Assembly: GCA_021160485.1 (NCBI GenBank)
Contig: JAGHCL010000085.1
Coordinates: 1 to 14,781, forward strand
Direction of reading: 5' to 3'
DNA length: 14,781 nt
Source: Candidatus Desulfofervidaceae bacterium
Lineage (GTDB): Bacteria > Desulfobacterota > Desulfofervidia > Desulfofervidales > Desulfofervidaceae
This document shows positions 7,878 through 14,779 of this stretch, one piece after another. The notes under the pieces were generated by a model. That model ran no database searches. It worked only from the letters and a program-made list of their open reading frames with translations, and had not been told where the DNA came from. Numbering within the stretch: position 1 is the stretch's first letter; every line of letters starts with the position of its first letter. A program made the position numbers and the translations under genes.

Positions 7878-7893
7878 TGCAAACAGAATGCCT
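7878..7893 (-). promoter_or_regulatory. Sigma-54-type -24/-12 promoter upstream of glnB
   Basis: On the - strand AGGCATTCTGTTTGCA carries the invariant GG and GC dinucleotides exactly 10 bases apart and matches the GGCA and TTGCA cores of the TGGCAC-N5-TTGCW consensus. The predicted start is near 7867, leaving a leader of about 120 bases before glnB. Many glnB/glnK genes are RpoN-dependent, which supports the reading. I see no clear NtrC-type dyad upstream. Confidence 0.55.
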
Positions 7894-8001
7894 CCAACCC
7901 AAAATTGCTCTATTGCTGCCTAAATTAATGAAATGACGGAGGAGCAAAGACAAAATAGTTTTTTGCGAAACAATTTGAGAAGGAAAAGCTACGGGAAATA
8001 T

Positions 8002-8445
8002 TTACTTTTTTGAACGCTTGTAAGCCTGAATAGGCGACAGGGTTTCAGAAATTGCCTTAAGTTGGTTTAAAAAGCTAGACCGAATCTTCTTCCCCATAGT
8101 TCTGAGCTTTTTGATCATGTAAATCTCTTCTGGTGTAAGAGGTAAAATTTCCTTTATTTCGTTAGAAATGAGTTCAAAAGGATGTCCTTCTTCTTTTACC
8201 TGGCCTTCGGCTTCAAAATTTTGGAAAAAATAATAGATGGGCACATCTAAAGCCCGGGCAATTTGTTGTAAGCGCTCAACAAAAATTCTATCTTTTCCTT
8301 TTTCATATTTCTGAATTTGCTGAAAAGACACTCCAACCCTTTCGGCTAGTTGCATTTGGGTCAAGCCTTTCTGCTTGCGGATAAACCTTATCCTTGCACC
8401 TATCTCGGTATTGGCAATAATTTTATAATCTTTTTTCTTTCTCAT
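8002..8445 (-). CDS. XRE/Cro-C1-type transcriptional regulator
   Basis: A 147-residue protein with a Cro/C1 helix-turn-helix at about 15-70: IGARIRFIRKQKGLTQMQLAERVGVS is the scaffold plus first helices, and FQQIQKYEKGKDRI the recognition helix and following turn. The C-terminal half (about 75-147) is charged and helical (LTPEEIYMIKKLRTMG), with no ligand domain I recognise. It probably represses or activates nearby genes, possibly itself or the divergent receiver gene 97 bases away. The start ATG has no convincing ribosome site and follows a promoter by a very short leader. Target genes cannot be read from the sequence. Confidence 0.85.
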   Translation of the reverse strand: MRKKKDYKIIANTEIGARIRFIRKQKGLTQMQLAERVGVSFQQIQKYEKGKDRIFVERLQQIARALDVPIYYFFQNFEAEGQVKEEGHPFELISNEIKEILPLTPEEIYMIKKLRTMGKKIRSSFLNQLKAISETLSPIQAYKRSKK

Positions 8446-8459
8446 TTTCAGTGCTTCAA

Positions 8460-8488
8460 TAAATACCTTTATTTTTAAAAAGTGTCTA
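8460..8488 (-). promoter_or_regulatory. Promoter of the XRE regulator gene
   Basis: TAGACA at 8488-8483, a 17-base spacer and TATTTA at 8465-8460. The predicted start is near 8453, leaving a leader of only about eight bases without a Shine-Dalgarno sequence. It is back-to-back with the receiver-gene promoter; the two -35 boxes are about 20 bases apart, so one bound protein could affect both. Confidence 0.5.
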
Positions 8489-8507
8489 TAAACTGACTAT
8501 TGCAATC

Positions 8508-8536
8508 TTGACATTTACAACCAACAATGGTATTGC
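8508..8536 (+). promoter_or_regulatory. Promoter of the receiver-domain gene, leaderless arrangement
   Basis: Perfect TTGACA at 8508-8513, 17 bases, then TATTGC at 8531-8536 and six bases to the ATG at 8543. The -35 to ATG distance is 35 bases. No ribosome site lies between them. An ATTGCAAT palindrome at 8499-8506, just upstream, is a possible operator. Confidence 0.62.
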
Positions 8537-8542
8537 TTTAAT

Positions 8543-8896
8543 ATGCCTAAGGTGTTATTGGTAGAAGATAATTCTTCTGTAGCTGAAATAGTGACTGAAT
8601 TTCTCAAACTTTTAGGGTATTCTACCCACGTTGCCTATAATGCAAGTTCAGCCCTCAACTTCCTTATGAAACATAACTACACTCTCCTTATCGTTGACGG
8701 CCAGCTACCTGACAAGGAAGGTCCATGGTTGGTTAAAGAAGTTAAGCGTAAATACCCTCACTTACCTATCATAGGCATAAGTGGTAATTGTTACCTTGAT
8801 GCCTTTTCCCGTGCCGGAGCCGAAGCCTACCTTGCCAAACCCTTCACCTTCCATCAATTAAAGGAAAAAGTAACTGCTTTAATACCTTTTCCTTAA
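8543..8896 (+). CDS. Stand-alone response regulator (receiver domain only)
   Basis: A 117-residue CheY-like receiver with no output domain. The acidic pair is E8/D9 (LLVEDN), the phospho-acceptor D52 (LLIVDGQLPD), the switch residue S80 (IIGISG) and the conserved lysine K99 (AKPF), so it should be phosphorylated normally. It probably acts by protein-protein contact, like CheY or Spo0F. No histidine kinase is in the window, so its partner is unknown. The N-terminus needs the first ATG because the first strand (PKVLLVED) starts at once. Its mRNA appears leaderless. A TCCCC-TTT-GGGGA dyad follows the stop but has no T-run. Confidence 0.92.
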   Translation: MPKVLLVEDNSSVAEIVTEFLKLLGYSTHVAYNASSALNFLMKHNYTLLIVDGQLPDKEGPWLVKEVKRKYPHLPIIGISGNCYLDAFSRAGAEAYLAKPFTFHQLKEKVTALIPFP

Positions 8897-8974
8897 ATCC
8901 CCTTTGGGGAGTAGTGTAACCGTTTTGGGTCAAAAAACCAGACTTCTAACAAAATTTTCCTCCTTGCTGTGTGC

Positions 8975-9003
8975 TTGACATAAAGAAAATAACTTTTTAC
9001 CTT
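8975..9003 (+). promoter_or_regulatory. Promoter of deoC-cca, leaderless arrangement
   Basis: Perfect TTGACA at 8975-8980, 17 bases, then TACCTT at 8998-9003 and six bases to the deoC ATG at 9010. The -35 to ATG distance is 35 bases, and the -10 hexamer is identical to that of the uvrA-like gene. The bases before the ATG (tgcttt) contain no ribosome site. Confidence 0.62.
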
Positions 9004-9009
9004 TGCTTT

Positions 9010-9684
9010 ATGCAAAACGTCTCTCTTCCCTATAGTAATTATATTGACTATGCCTTGTTAAAACCCACCATTACCCCAGATGAGATTAAAAAAGGCTGTG
9101 CAGAGGCAATTAAATATAAATTTACCTCTGTTTGCGTTCCCCCTACCTATGTTAGGCTAGCGGTGCGTGAATTGGAAAATACTTCGGTAAAGGTAGGAAC
9201 TGTGATTGGATTCCCCTTAGGTTATGTCACTTCTAAGACAAAAGCGTATGAAGCCCAAAAGGCAGTAGAAGAAGGGGCAAAAGAATTGGATATATTGATC
9301 CAAATCGGTCTGGCCAAAGCAGGTTATTATGAAAAAGTCGCAGCAGAAATAACAGATATAGCAAAGAGGTTTTATAAGAATATTACTTTAAAGGCCATCC
9401 TAGAATTGGGTTACTTTTCTTTAGCTGAAAAACAGAAACTTATCCTGGCTTTAAAATCTACGCCGGTGCATTTTTTAAAGACGGGCACTGGCTTTGGTCC
9501 GGAAGGAGCTACTTTGGAAGATATCCATCTCATGAAGCGCTTGCTTAAAGGAGAAAAGGAGATTAAGGCGGCTGGTGGAATAAAAGATGCTGCTACTTTC
9601 CTGGCCATGTTAAAGGCCGGTGCTACCCGGATTGGTACAAGCAGTGGAATAGCCATTATACAAGAGTTATGCAAGAAGAGTTAA
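9010..9684 (+). CDS. deoC: Deoxyribose-phosphate aldolase
   Basis: A 224-residue TIM-barrel class I aldolase that splits 2-deoxyribose 5-phosphate into glyceraldehyde 3-phosphate and acetaldehyde during deoxynucleoside breakdown. Catalytic residues are visible: Schiff-base lysine K157 (FLKTGTGFG), relay lysine K186 (IKAAGGI) and D94 (ELDILIQIG). Other family blocks are IDYALLKPTIT at the start, SVCVPP, GTVIGFPLG and the phosphate-binding GTSSG at 209-213. A GTG at 8971 is in frame but lies upstream of the promoter, so the ATG at 9010 is the start. Its last 16 bases overlap cca; no other nucleoside-catabolism gene is nearby. Confidence 0.95.
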   Translation: MQNVSLPYSNYIDYALLKPTITPDEIKKGCAEAIKYKFTSVCVPPTYVRLAVRELENTSVKVGTVIGFPLGYVTSKTKAYEAQKAVEEGAKELDILIQIGLAKAGYYEKVAAEITDIAKRFYKNITLKAILELGYFSLAEKQKLILALKSTPVHFLKTGTGFGPEGATLEDIHLMKRLLKGEKEIKAAGGIKDAATFLAMLKAGATRIGTSSGIAIIQELCKKS

Positions 9685-11117
9685 TTTATAAAGGCCTTTT
9701 TAGCCCCTTTTTAAAATCACATTGGGATAACCTTCAAAAAATTGCTTCCAAAAGAAATATAAAAGAAGTTTATCTTGTTGGAGGAGCACTGCGAGATTTA
9801 TTCTTGCAAAGGCCAGTACAGGACTGGGATATTGCCCTTAAAAAAGAAGTGAAAATGATAGCTCATCTCTTTGCCCAGGCAATAAAGGCGCATTTTGTGG
9901 TATTAGATGAAAAGTGGGAAACATATCGGGTTATAAAAGAAAAACAAATATTTGATTTTACCCCACTGCGTGGGAAGGACATCTTTGAGGACTTAAAAGA
10001 ACGTGACTATACCATCAATGCCATGGCTATCAACCTCATAAACCCCCAAGGTATTATTGACCCAACTCAAGGCAAACAGGATTTGCAAAAACGGTTGTTA
10101 AGGGTAATAAGCCCAAGGGCCTTCTGGCAAGATCCCTTACGTATCTTGCGGGGGGTTCGCCTGGGGGCAGAACTCAATTTCTCCCTGGAAAGAGAAACAC
10201 GCCAGTTAATGAAGCGTTACGCTCCGCTTTTAAAAAATATCCCAGGAGAAAGAGCCTATCAGGAATTTAAGCGTCTTTTTTTGACAAACAGGGCAGCTGC
10301 TTGGACAAAAGAAATGGGTAATTTAGATATTTTTAAAGCGCTCTTACCTGAAATAGAGGCCATGAAAGGAGTTACTCAAGATGGCTTTCATCACCTGGAT
10401 GTTTATGCCCATTCTTTACTTACCCTGGAAAAGATGGAAGAAATCATTATCCAACCGGAAAAATTCTTCCCGGAACCAGCCACTAGTCACCAATCCCCAG
10501 TCACTAATTATTTGTGTCTTCCTTTTCATATCTTTTGCCTAAAATGGAGCGCTCTCTGCCATGATATTGGTAAGCCCTCCTGCCGTGCACAGGGGGAAAA
10601 ACGCATTACCTTTTACCGTCATAACAAAGTCGGAGCCAATTTATTTGAAAGGATTGCGCAAAGATTGCGTTTTGCTAGCAAAGAAAAAGAATTAATCACT
10701 TTTTTCATCACCCAACATATGTGGCCATTTCATCTGCTTGCTCTTTTTTTAAAACAAGAGCTCAGCTTGCGTGCAGTGCATCGTTTTATCCGCAAGGCCG
10801 AACCTCACACCATTGGGCTCTTCATCTTGGCCATGGCTGACAATCAAGCCGCGCAAGGTCCAGGTAAACCCCCAGAATATGACAAGGCATTTCTTGCCTT
10901 TTATCAATATGTGTTGAGAATTAGAGCTCAATACTTAAAATTAAAACAACAGCCCCCTTTGGTCACCGGACATGACATTATACATTGGTTTCAACTTAAA
11001 CCGGGACCAATTATCGGCAAATTACTTAGAGAGATAGAGGAAGAAAGGTTCAGAGGAAATATAAAGACGAAAGAAGATGCTCGAATTTGGCTGGAAAAAC
11101 GACTGGATATGCATTAA
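9669..11117 (+). CDS. cca: tRNA nucleotidyltransferase (CCA/poly(A) polymerase family) with HD domain
   Basis: A 482-residue class II nucleotidyltransferase that repairs or adds the 3' CCA of tRNA. The head domain has GGALRD (38-43) and the metal-binding DWD (52-54). Next come ERDYTINAMA (111-120), the neck motif DPLRILRGVRLGAEL (155-169) and GERAYQEFKRL (193-203). An HD hydrolase-type domain follows, with HLDVYAHSL at 242-250 and CHDIGKP at 297-303. CCA-adding versus A-only or CC-only activity cannot be decided, since some lineages split the task. Residues 270-280 are encoded by a degenerate heptamer repeat just before the HD core and look like an inserted loop. The start lies inside deoC, and no strong ribosome site is seen, so translation is probably coupled. 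Confidence 0.88.
   Translation: MQEELIYKGLFSPFLKSHWDNLQKIASKRNIKEVYLVGGALRDLFLQRPVQDWDIALKKEVKMIAHLFAQAIKAHFVVLDEKWETYRVIKEKQIFDFTPLRGKDIFEDLKERDYTINAMAINLINPQGIIDPTQGKQDLQKRLLRVISPRAFWQDPLRILRGVRLGAELNFSLERETRQLMKRYAPLLKNIPGERAYQEFKRLFLTNRAAAWTKEMGNLDIFKALLPEIEAMKGVTQDGFHHLDVYAHSLLTLEKMEEIIIQPEKFFPEPATSHQSPVTNYLCLPFHIFCLKWSALCHDIGKPSCRAQGEKRITFYRHNKVGANLFERIAQRLRFASKEKELITFFITQHMWPFHLLALFLKQELSLRAVHRFIRKAEPHTIGLFILAMADNQAAQGPGKPPEYDKAFLAFYQYVLRIRAQYLKLKQQPPLVTGHDIIHWFQLKPGPIIGKLLREIEEERFRGNIKTKEDARIWLEKRLDMH
10476..10510. repeat. Degenerate CCAGTCA heptamer array inside cca
   Basis: Five consecutive 7-base units: CCAGCCA, CTAGTCA, CCAATCC, CCAGTCA and CTAATTA, consensus CCAGTCA. The preceding CCCGGAA could be a further decayed unit. 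The array is in the coding frame of cca and encodes about PATSHQSPVTN. Period 7 is not a coding period, which suggests an inserted repeat kept open by selection. Confidence 0.6.
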
Positions 11118-11124
11118 CGCATAA

Positions 11125-11583
11125 TTATTTAATCTTATAATGCCGCAAGATGGTTCTTTCTTCGTCTCTCCGTTTAATTTCCTCTCTTTTATCTATCTTC
11201 CTCTTGCCCCGACCCAAACCCAATTCTACCTTTGCCTTCCCATTACGGAAGTAAACGCGCAAGGGGACAAGAGTTAGCCCTCGTTCTTTCAATTTGCCAA
11301 TTAAACGTCTAATTTCCTTTTTGTGTAGTAACAGTTTTTTGGGACGAAGGGGATCATGTCCCTCGTGCGTAGCAAAAGGATAGGGAGAAATATGGCAATT
11401 AACCAGATAAATCTCGTTACCTCTTATCTCAGCGTAACTATCTCCAAGGCTAACCCTGCCTAAACGTAAAGACTTGACTTCTGTGCCCTTTAGCACCAAA
11501 CCAGCTTCATATACTTCTTCAATATTATAGTTAAAATGGGCTTTTTTATTCGTGCAAACAATCTTTTTGGTGTTCTCTTTCAT
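11125..11583 (-). CDS. smpB: SsrA-binding protein SmpB
   Basis: A 152-residue partner of tmRNA in trans-translation; it delivers tmRNA to stalled ribosomes. The early block NKKAHFNYNIEEVYEAGLVLKG leads into GTEVKSLR, the family hallmark. LGDSYAEI, YLVNCHISPY and KKLLLHKKEI follow, and the basic C-terminal tail KRKIDKREEIKRRDEER becomes helical in the mRNA channel. Length is normal. The start has a good Shine-Dalgarno sequence (gaggtagg) and lies 38 bases inside the end of ptsI, so it is the last gene of ptsH-ptsI-smpB. It converges on cca with 7 bases between the stops. The tmRNA gene is not in the window. Confidence 0.96.
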   Translation of the reverse strand: MKENTKKIVCTNKKAHFNYNIEEVYEAGLVLKGTEVKSLRLGRVSLGDSYAEIRGNEIYLVNCHISPYPFATHEGHDPLRPKKLLLHKKEIRRLIGKLKERGLTLVPLRVYFRNGKAKVELGLGRGKRKIDKREEIKRRDEERTILRHYKIK

Positions 11584-13360
11584 ATCCTACCTCTATTCTT
11601 TCTCTTCCACTTATCACTAGTATATCTTTAAACCACTGTTTTAAGGCATTGAAATAATATTCTTTTATTTCTTGAATTGTTCCCATGCCCACAATCTTCT
11701 CGGCCAACATTTGGGCTTCTTTAAAGTTGAAAGACCGAAGCACTTTTTTAACTACAGGTATATTCTGGGCATTTAAACTCATCTCATCTACACCCAATCC
11801 GACCAATACTGGAATGTAACAAGGGTCTCCCGCCATTTCCCCACATACACTTACGGGAATACCTGCCTTGTGCCCAACTTCAACCACTTGCTTTATCATC
11901 TTCAATACAGCCGGGTGTAAGGGTTCATAAAGATAGGCAACATGCTCATTATTTCTATCAATCGCCAGGGTATATTGGATGAGGTCATTCGTCCCAATGC
12001 TTAAAAAATCAGCCTCTTGAGCCATAAAATCAATCAGAGTTACTGCCGAAGGAACCTCTATCATGACCCCAATAGGAATGTGAGAGGAAAAGGCATAACC
12101 TTCACGGGTTAATTCCGCCTTTAAGGTCTCTAAGAATTCCTTTGTTTCTATTATTTCTTCAAAACTTGAAATCAAAGGCAATAAAAGTCGCACCTTTCCG
12201 TGAATGCTTGATCTTAAAATAGCCCGTAACTGTGTGCGAAAAACATCCTTTTGTTTCAGGCAAAACCGGATCGCCCTCAACCCTAAAGCAGGATTTACTT
12301 CCTTCCCAAAATCTAACTGAGAACTAAATTTATCCCCGCCCAAGTCTAAGGTTCGAAAAGTGACTGGATAGGGAGAAATGGCCTTGACCACCTTAGAAAA
12401 ATACTCATACAAGAGCTCCTCGTCAGGGAGTGTTTTTTGCTGCAAATAGAAAAATTCGGTCCGAAAAAGGCCAATACCTTCAGCTCCCCTTTCCAACACC
12501 GAAGGTATCTCCTCAAACAGCTCTACATTAGCCATCACTTTTAACTTGTGTCCATCTAGTGTTTGGGCAGGTAAATAGGCATAATGCTCAACCTCTTTAC
12601 AGTAGCGAAGGTATTTCTCCTGTCTTTTTTTATACAGCTGCAAAGTCTCTGGGTCAGGAGCTATAATTACTTCTCCCGAAAGCCCATCCACAATCACCAA
12701 ATCTCCCGGTTTCACCTTCTGAGATATATTTTCCACACCTACCACGGCTGGCAGTTTCAGTGCCTGGGCAACAATTGCCGTATGAGAAGTGCGTCCGCCA
12801 GTTTCTGTAACAAAAGCGGCTATTAGTTTAGAGGGTAATTGGATTGTTTCTGCAGGGGAGAGATCGCGGGCAATAATAATAGATCCAGGCGATAATTGGG
12901 TGTTTGTCTCTGTTTTTTTGTGTAAGAAAGCCAAAATGCGGTTAACGACATAATGGACATCTTGCACCCTTTGCTTAAGATACTCATCTTCAATCTCACT
13001 AAAAATTTTTTCAATCTCTTCTAAAGACCTGATTAATGCCCATTCAGCGTTAATTTTTTCCTCTTTAATCCGGTTAATTGTGGCCTTAAAAAGCATGGGG
13101 TCAGAGAGAATACCCATATATGTATCCAGAATCTGCTTAACCTCTTTGAAAGGAGCCCGATGTCCCAAATCTTTTTTAAGTTGTTTAAACTCCTTTTTTA
13201 CTTCTTCAATTGCTTTCTTAAAACGAGCTACCTCTTTGTTTATCTCTGAGTCGTTAAGTAAAAATTGATACACAAGACGTGGCTTTTTATCTTCTAGAAC
13301 CGTTGCCTCACCTATACCGATACCAGGCGACACTCCTATTCCTTTAAATCTAACTTCCAT
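11546..13360 (-). CDS. ptsI: PTS enzyme I (PEP-protein phosphotransferase)
   Basis: A 604-residue cytoplasmic enzyme I that takes phosphate from phosphoenolpyruvate and passes it to HPr. The N-terminus is VRFKGIGVSPGIGIGEA. The phosphorylated histidine is H193 in ETGGRTSHTAIVA. The PEP-binding barrel has GIGLFRTEFF, FRTLDLGGDK, the IGVMIEVPSA block, FLSIGTNDLIQYTLAIDRNN and the catalytic cysteine in VCGEMAGD. Usual enzymes I end about 25-30 residues earlier; the extra basic-acidic tail runs into smpB. The start overlaps ptsH by 11 bases and is preceded by aggagagag. No enzyme II component is in view, so its final acceptor here is unknown; a regulatory or mannose-type PTS is possible. Confidence 0.96.
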   Translation of the reverse strand: MEVRFKGIGVSPGIGIGEATVLEDKKPRLVYQFLLNDSEINKEVARFKKAIEEVKKEFKQLKKDLGHRAPFKEVKQILDTYMGILSDPMLFKATINRIKEEKINAEWALIRSLEEIEKIFSEIEDEYLKQRVQDVHYVVNRILAFLHKKTETNTQLSPGSIIIARDLSPAETIQLPSKLIAAFVTETGGRTSHTAIVAQALKLPAVVGVENISQKVKPGDLVIVDGLSGEVIIAPDPETLQLYKKRQEKYLRYCKEVEHYAYLPAQTLDGHKLKVMANVELFEEIPSVLERGAEGIGLFRTEFFYLQQKTLPDEELLYEYFSKVVKAISPYPVTFRTLDLGGDKFSSQLDFGKEVNPALGLRAIRFCLKQKDVFRTQLRAILRSSIHGKVRLLLPLISSFEEIIETKEFLETLKAELTREGYAFSSHIPIGVMIEVPSAVTLIDFMAQEADFLSIGTNDLIQYTLAIDRNNEHVAYLYEPLHPAVLKMIKQVVEVGHKAGIPVSVCGEMAGDPCYIPVLVGLGVDEMSLNAQNIPVVKKVLRSFNFKEAQMLAEKIVGMGTIQEIKEYYFNALKQWFKDILVISGRERIEVGYEREHQKDCLHE

Positions 13361-13631
13361 TTTTTACTCTCTCTCCTATTTCAGATTCGAGCAAACACAG
13401 AATTAACCCAAAGGCCTTTACTTCATCTTCTCCATTTACTTCTATTTTTATCTTATCCTCAAACTTACACGCCAGGGTCAGTAAATCTAATATACTCTTT
13501 GCATCTGCCTCTTTATTATTTTTAACCACTTTTATCTCGGCGTGAAAGTTCCTGGCTAAATTGGCCAGTTTAGCCGCTGGACGTGCATGTAGCCCTAACT
13601 TATTTTTTATCCTTAAGTAGCAGGTAAGCAT
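13350..13631 (-). CDS. ptsH: Phosphocarrier protein HPr
   Basis: A 93-residue HPr with the active histidine H15 in NKLGLHARPAAKLANLA. Position 46 is serine (ADAKSILDLLTLA), the site used by HPr kinase/phosphorylase in organisms that have it, so dual control is possible. It accepts phosphate from the enzyme I encoded next. The 11-base overlap with ptsI implies coupled translation. The ATG is preceded by a T-rich stretch (ttagaaatttttt) without a ribosome site, and its promoter is placed for a leaderless mRNA. The C-terminus (SEIGERVKNGS) is a little longer than the usual 85-88 residues. Confidence 0.95.
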   Translation of the reverse strand: MLTCYLRIKNKLGLHARPAAKLANLARNFHAEIKVVKNNKEADAKSILDLLTLACKFEDKIKIEVNGEDEVKAFGLILCLLESEIGERVKNGS

Positions 13632-13637
13632 AAAAAA

Positions 13638-13666
13638 TTTCTAACATAAAGCCGTAAGGGGGTCAA
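13638..13666 (-). promoter_or_regulatory. Promoter of ptsH-ptsI-smpB, leaderless arrangement
   Basis: TTGACC at 13666-13661, 17 bases, then TAGAAA at 13643-13638 and six T residues to the ptsH ATG at 13631. The -35 to ATG distance is 35 bases, as for deoC and the receiver gene. There is no Shine-Dalgarno sequence. Confidence 0.6.
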
Positions 13667-13801
13667 TGAAGGGTCATGGGTAAATCTCAAACACTGTTCA
13701 CCCATTATGGACATTACATTACCGATATACCAACAAACTCTGGGGGAAATATTCAACGCTCTGTAAAATATTTATTTCACAGGTCAAGGATAACATAAAG
13801 A
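13667..13801. other. Non-coding stretch between ptsH and the small ORF, with a dyad
   Basis: No convincing gene on either strand. An inverted repeat ATGGGTAAA (13676-13684) / TTCACCCAT (13697-13705) has one mismatch and a 12-base loop just upstream of the ptsH promoter, so it could be an operator. TAACATAAAG occurs at 13791-13800 and again at 13642-13651 inside the ptsH promoter. The remainder shows nothing I can name. Confidence 0.35.
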
Positions 13802-13830
13802 TTGCCAAAAAACTTATTTGGGAGTATAAG
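13802..13830 (+). promoter_or_regulatory. Promoter of the 39-codon ORF, leaderless arrangement
   Basis: TTGCCA at 13802-13807, 17 bases, then TATAAG at 13825-13830 and seven bases to the ATG at 13838. Each box matches consensus at five of six positions, making this one of the best promoters in the window, and the spacing again places the transcript start at the ATG. Confidence 0.6.
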
Positions 13831-13837
13831 TAAAATT

Positions 13838-13957
13838 ATGAAATGGCTACGTCGTTTATGGTCAAAAATAAAAGCAGAATGGGCAAAAAAACCTCAAAGA
13901 CATCTTCTAGTTTCACCCCATCGGGTAAAATCTTCATCAAAAACTTGTCCTACCTGA
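13838..13957 (+). CDS. Small basic protein of unknown function (39 aa)
   Basis: I do not recognise this ORF. It reads MKWLRRLWSKIKAEWAKKPQ for the first 20 residues, then HLLVSPHRVK, and ends SSSKTCPT before TGA. It is strongly basic with three tryptophans in the first 15 residues, so the N-terminal half could form an amphipathic helix that binds membrane or nucleic acid. The case for it is the near-consensus promoter whose predicted start coincides with its ATG, the arrangement seen at five other genes here. The case against it is short length, absence of a ribosome site and no known homologue. It converges on pyrF with a 26-base gap. The promoter might instead drive a small RNA. Confidence 0.42.
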   Translation: MKWLRRLWSKIKAEWAKKPQRHLLVSPHRVKSSSKTCPT

Positions 13958-13983
13958 ACTATTAAACGTCCACCCGGTCGGGG

Positions 13984-14715
13984 TTAAACGGTATCGGCCA
14001 GAGCACTGGCAATTTCTTTCACTATTTGCTCGGCTGCCCTTGATGGATTAGGAGTAGAACGAATGCTCCTGCCTACCACAATATAATTACTACCATTCTT
14101 AATCGCCTCATAAGGAGTGGTAACACGTTTTTGGTCTTGGACAGAGTCGCTTTTAAGGCGAATACCAGGGGTAATGACTAAAAATTCCTGGCCGAAATGC
14201 TCTTTTATATATTTTACTTCCTGCCCTGAACAAACCACACCCGCACATCCGGCCTCTTTGGCCAAAGCAGCCCTTTTTAGAACCAATTTATAAGGCGCCT
14301 GCGCAAGCTCTTCAGTTATTCCCATAGCCCGCAGATCCGGAGTATCTAGACTTGTCAAAACCGTCACCCCAATGATTTTAGTAGGAGATGACCTAAACTC
14401 CTGAAACAAACCATGTCGATAAATGGCATGAACAGTAACAAAATCTACCCCGTATTTTTGTGCCTGACGACAGGCGGCCAATACGGTAGCTGGGATATCA
14501 TGAAATTTAAGATCCAGAAAAACGCCAGCCCCGGTGGTATCTTTAATTAACCTCACAATTTGAGGGCCAACACCGAGAAAAAGCTCCAGACCGACCTTAA
14601 AAACACCAACTTTATCTTTAAGGAGATTAAGCCAATATTTAGCCTTCTCCTCCTCTGGCATATCTAAAGCAAAAATAAGTCTATTTTTAGCCTCTTCATA
14701 AATGTTTGCGTTCAT
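13984..14715 (-). CDS. pyrF: Orotidine 5'-phosphate decarboxylase
   Basis: A 243-residue TIM-barrel enzyme for the last step of UMP synthesis. The catalytic array is D68-K70-D73 in FLDLKFHDIPATV. Other substrate contacts are D18 (FALDMP), K40 (FKVGLELF), T-V-H in VDFVTVHA, and the phosphate-binding VVGRSI near the C-terminus, with PGIRL before it. Length is typical. The ATG at 14715 has aggtgg about eight bases upstream; a GTG four codons earlier would lie on top of that ribosome site. The start overlaps the end of the preceding reading frame by 20 bases, so it is probably translated as part of an operon coming from outside the window. Confidence 0.95.
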   Translation of the reverse strand: MNANIYEEAKNRLIFALDMPEEEKAKYWLNLLKDKVGVFKVGLELFLGVGPQIVRLIKDTTGAGVFLDLKFHDIPATVLAACRQAQKYGVDFVTVHAIYRHGLFQEFRSSPTKIIGVTVLTSLDTPDLRAMGITEELAQAPYKLVLKRAALAKEAGCAGVVCSGQEVKYIKEHFGQEFLVITPGIRLKSDSVQDQKRVTTPYEAIKNGSNYIVVGRSIRSTPNPSRAAEQIVKEIASALADTV

Positions 14716-14779
14716 CTTCGCGCCCACCTAAAATTTGTTGGCGATAAGCCTTACCTTCTTCCACAAATTCACCGAAGCT
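14696..14779 (-). CDS. C-terminal end of an unrecognised protein
   Basis: A frame open from the window edge encodes 27 residues ending GKAYRQQILGGREDERKHL and a TGA. The composition is charged and soluble, and the codons resemble those of its neighbours. It overlaps pyrF by 20 bases and contains the pyrF ribosome site, a common operon arrangement. The family cannot be named from this fragment. Confidence 0.42.
   Translation of the reverse strand, partial: SFGEFVEEGKAYRQQILGGREDERKHL

Noticed and set aside
7933..8013. 26-codon ORF starting MTEEQRQNSF on the + strand
   Set aside because: No promoter or ribosome site, and it runs into the 3' end of the XRE gene on the other strand; chance is the better explanation.
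8898..8910. TCCCC-TTT-GGGGA dyad after the receiver gene as a terminator
   Set aside because: The stem is only 5 bp and no T-run follows it.
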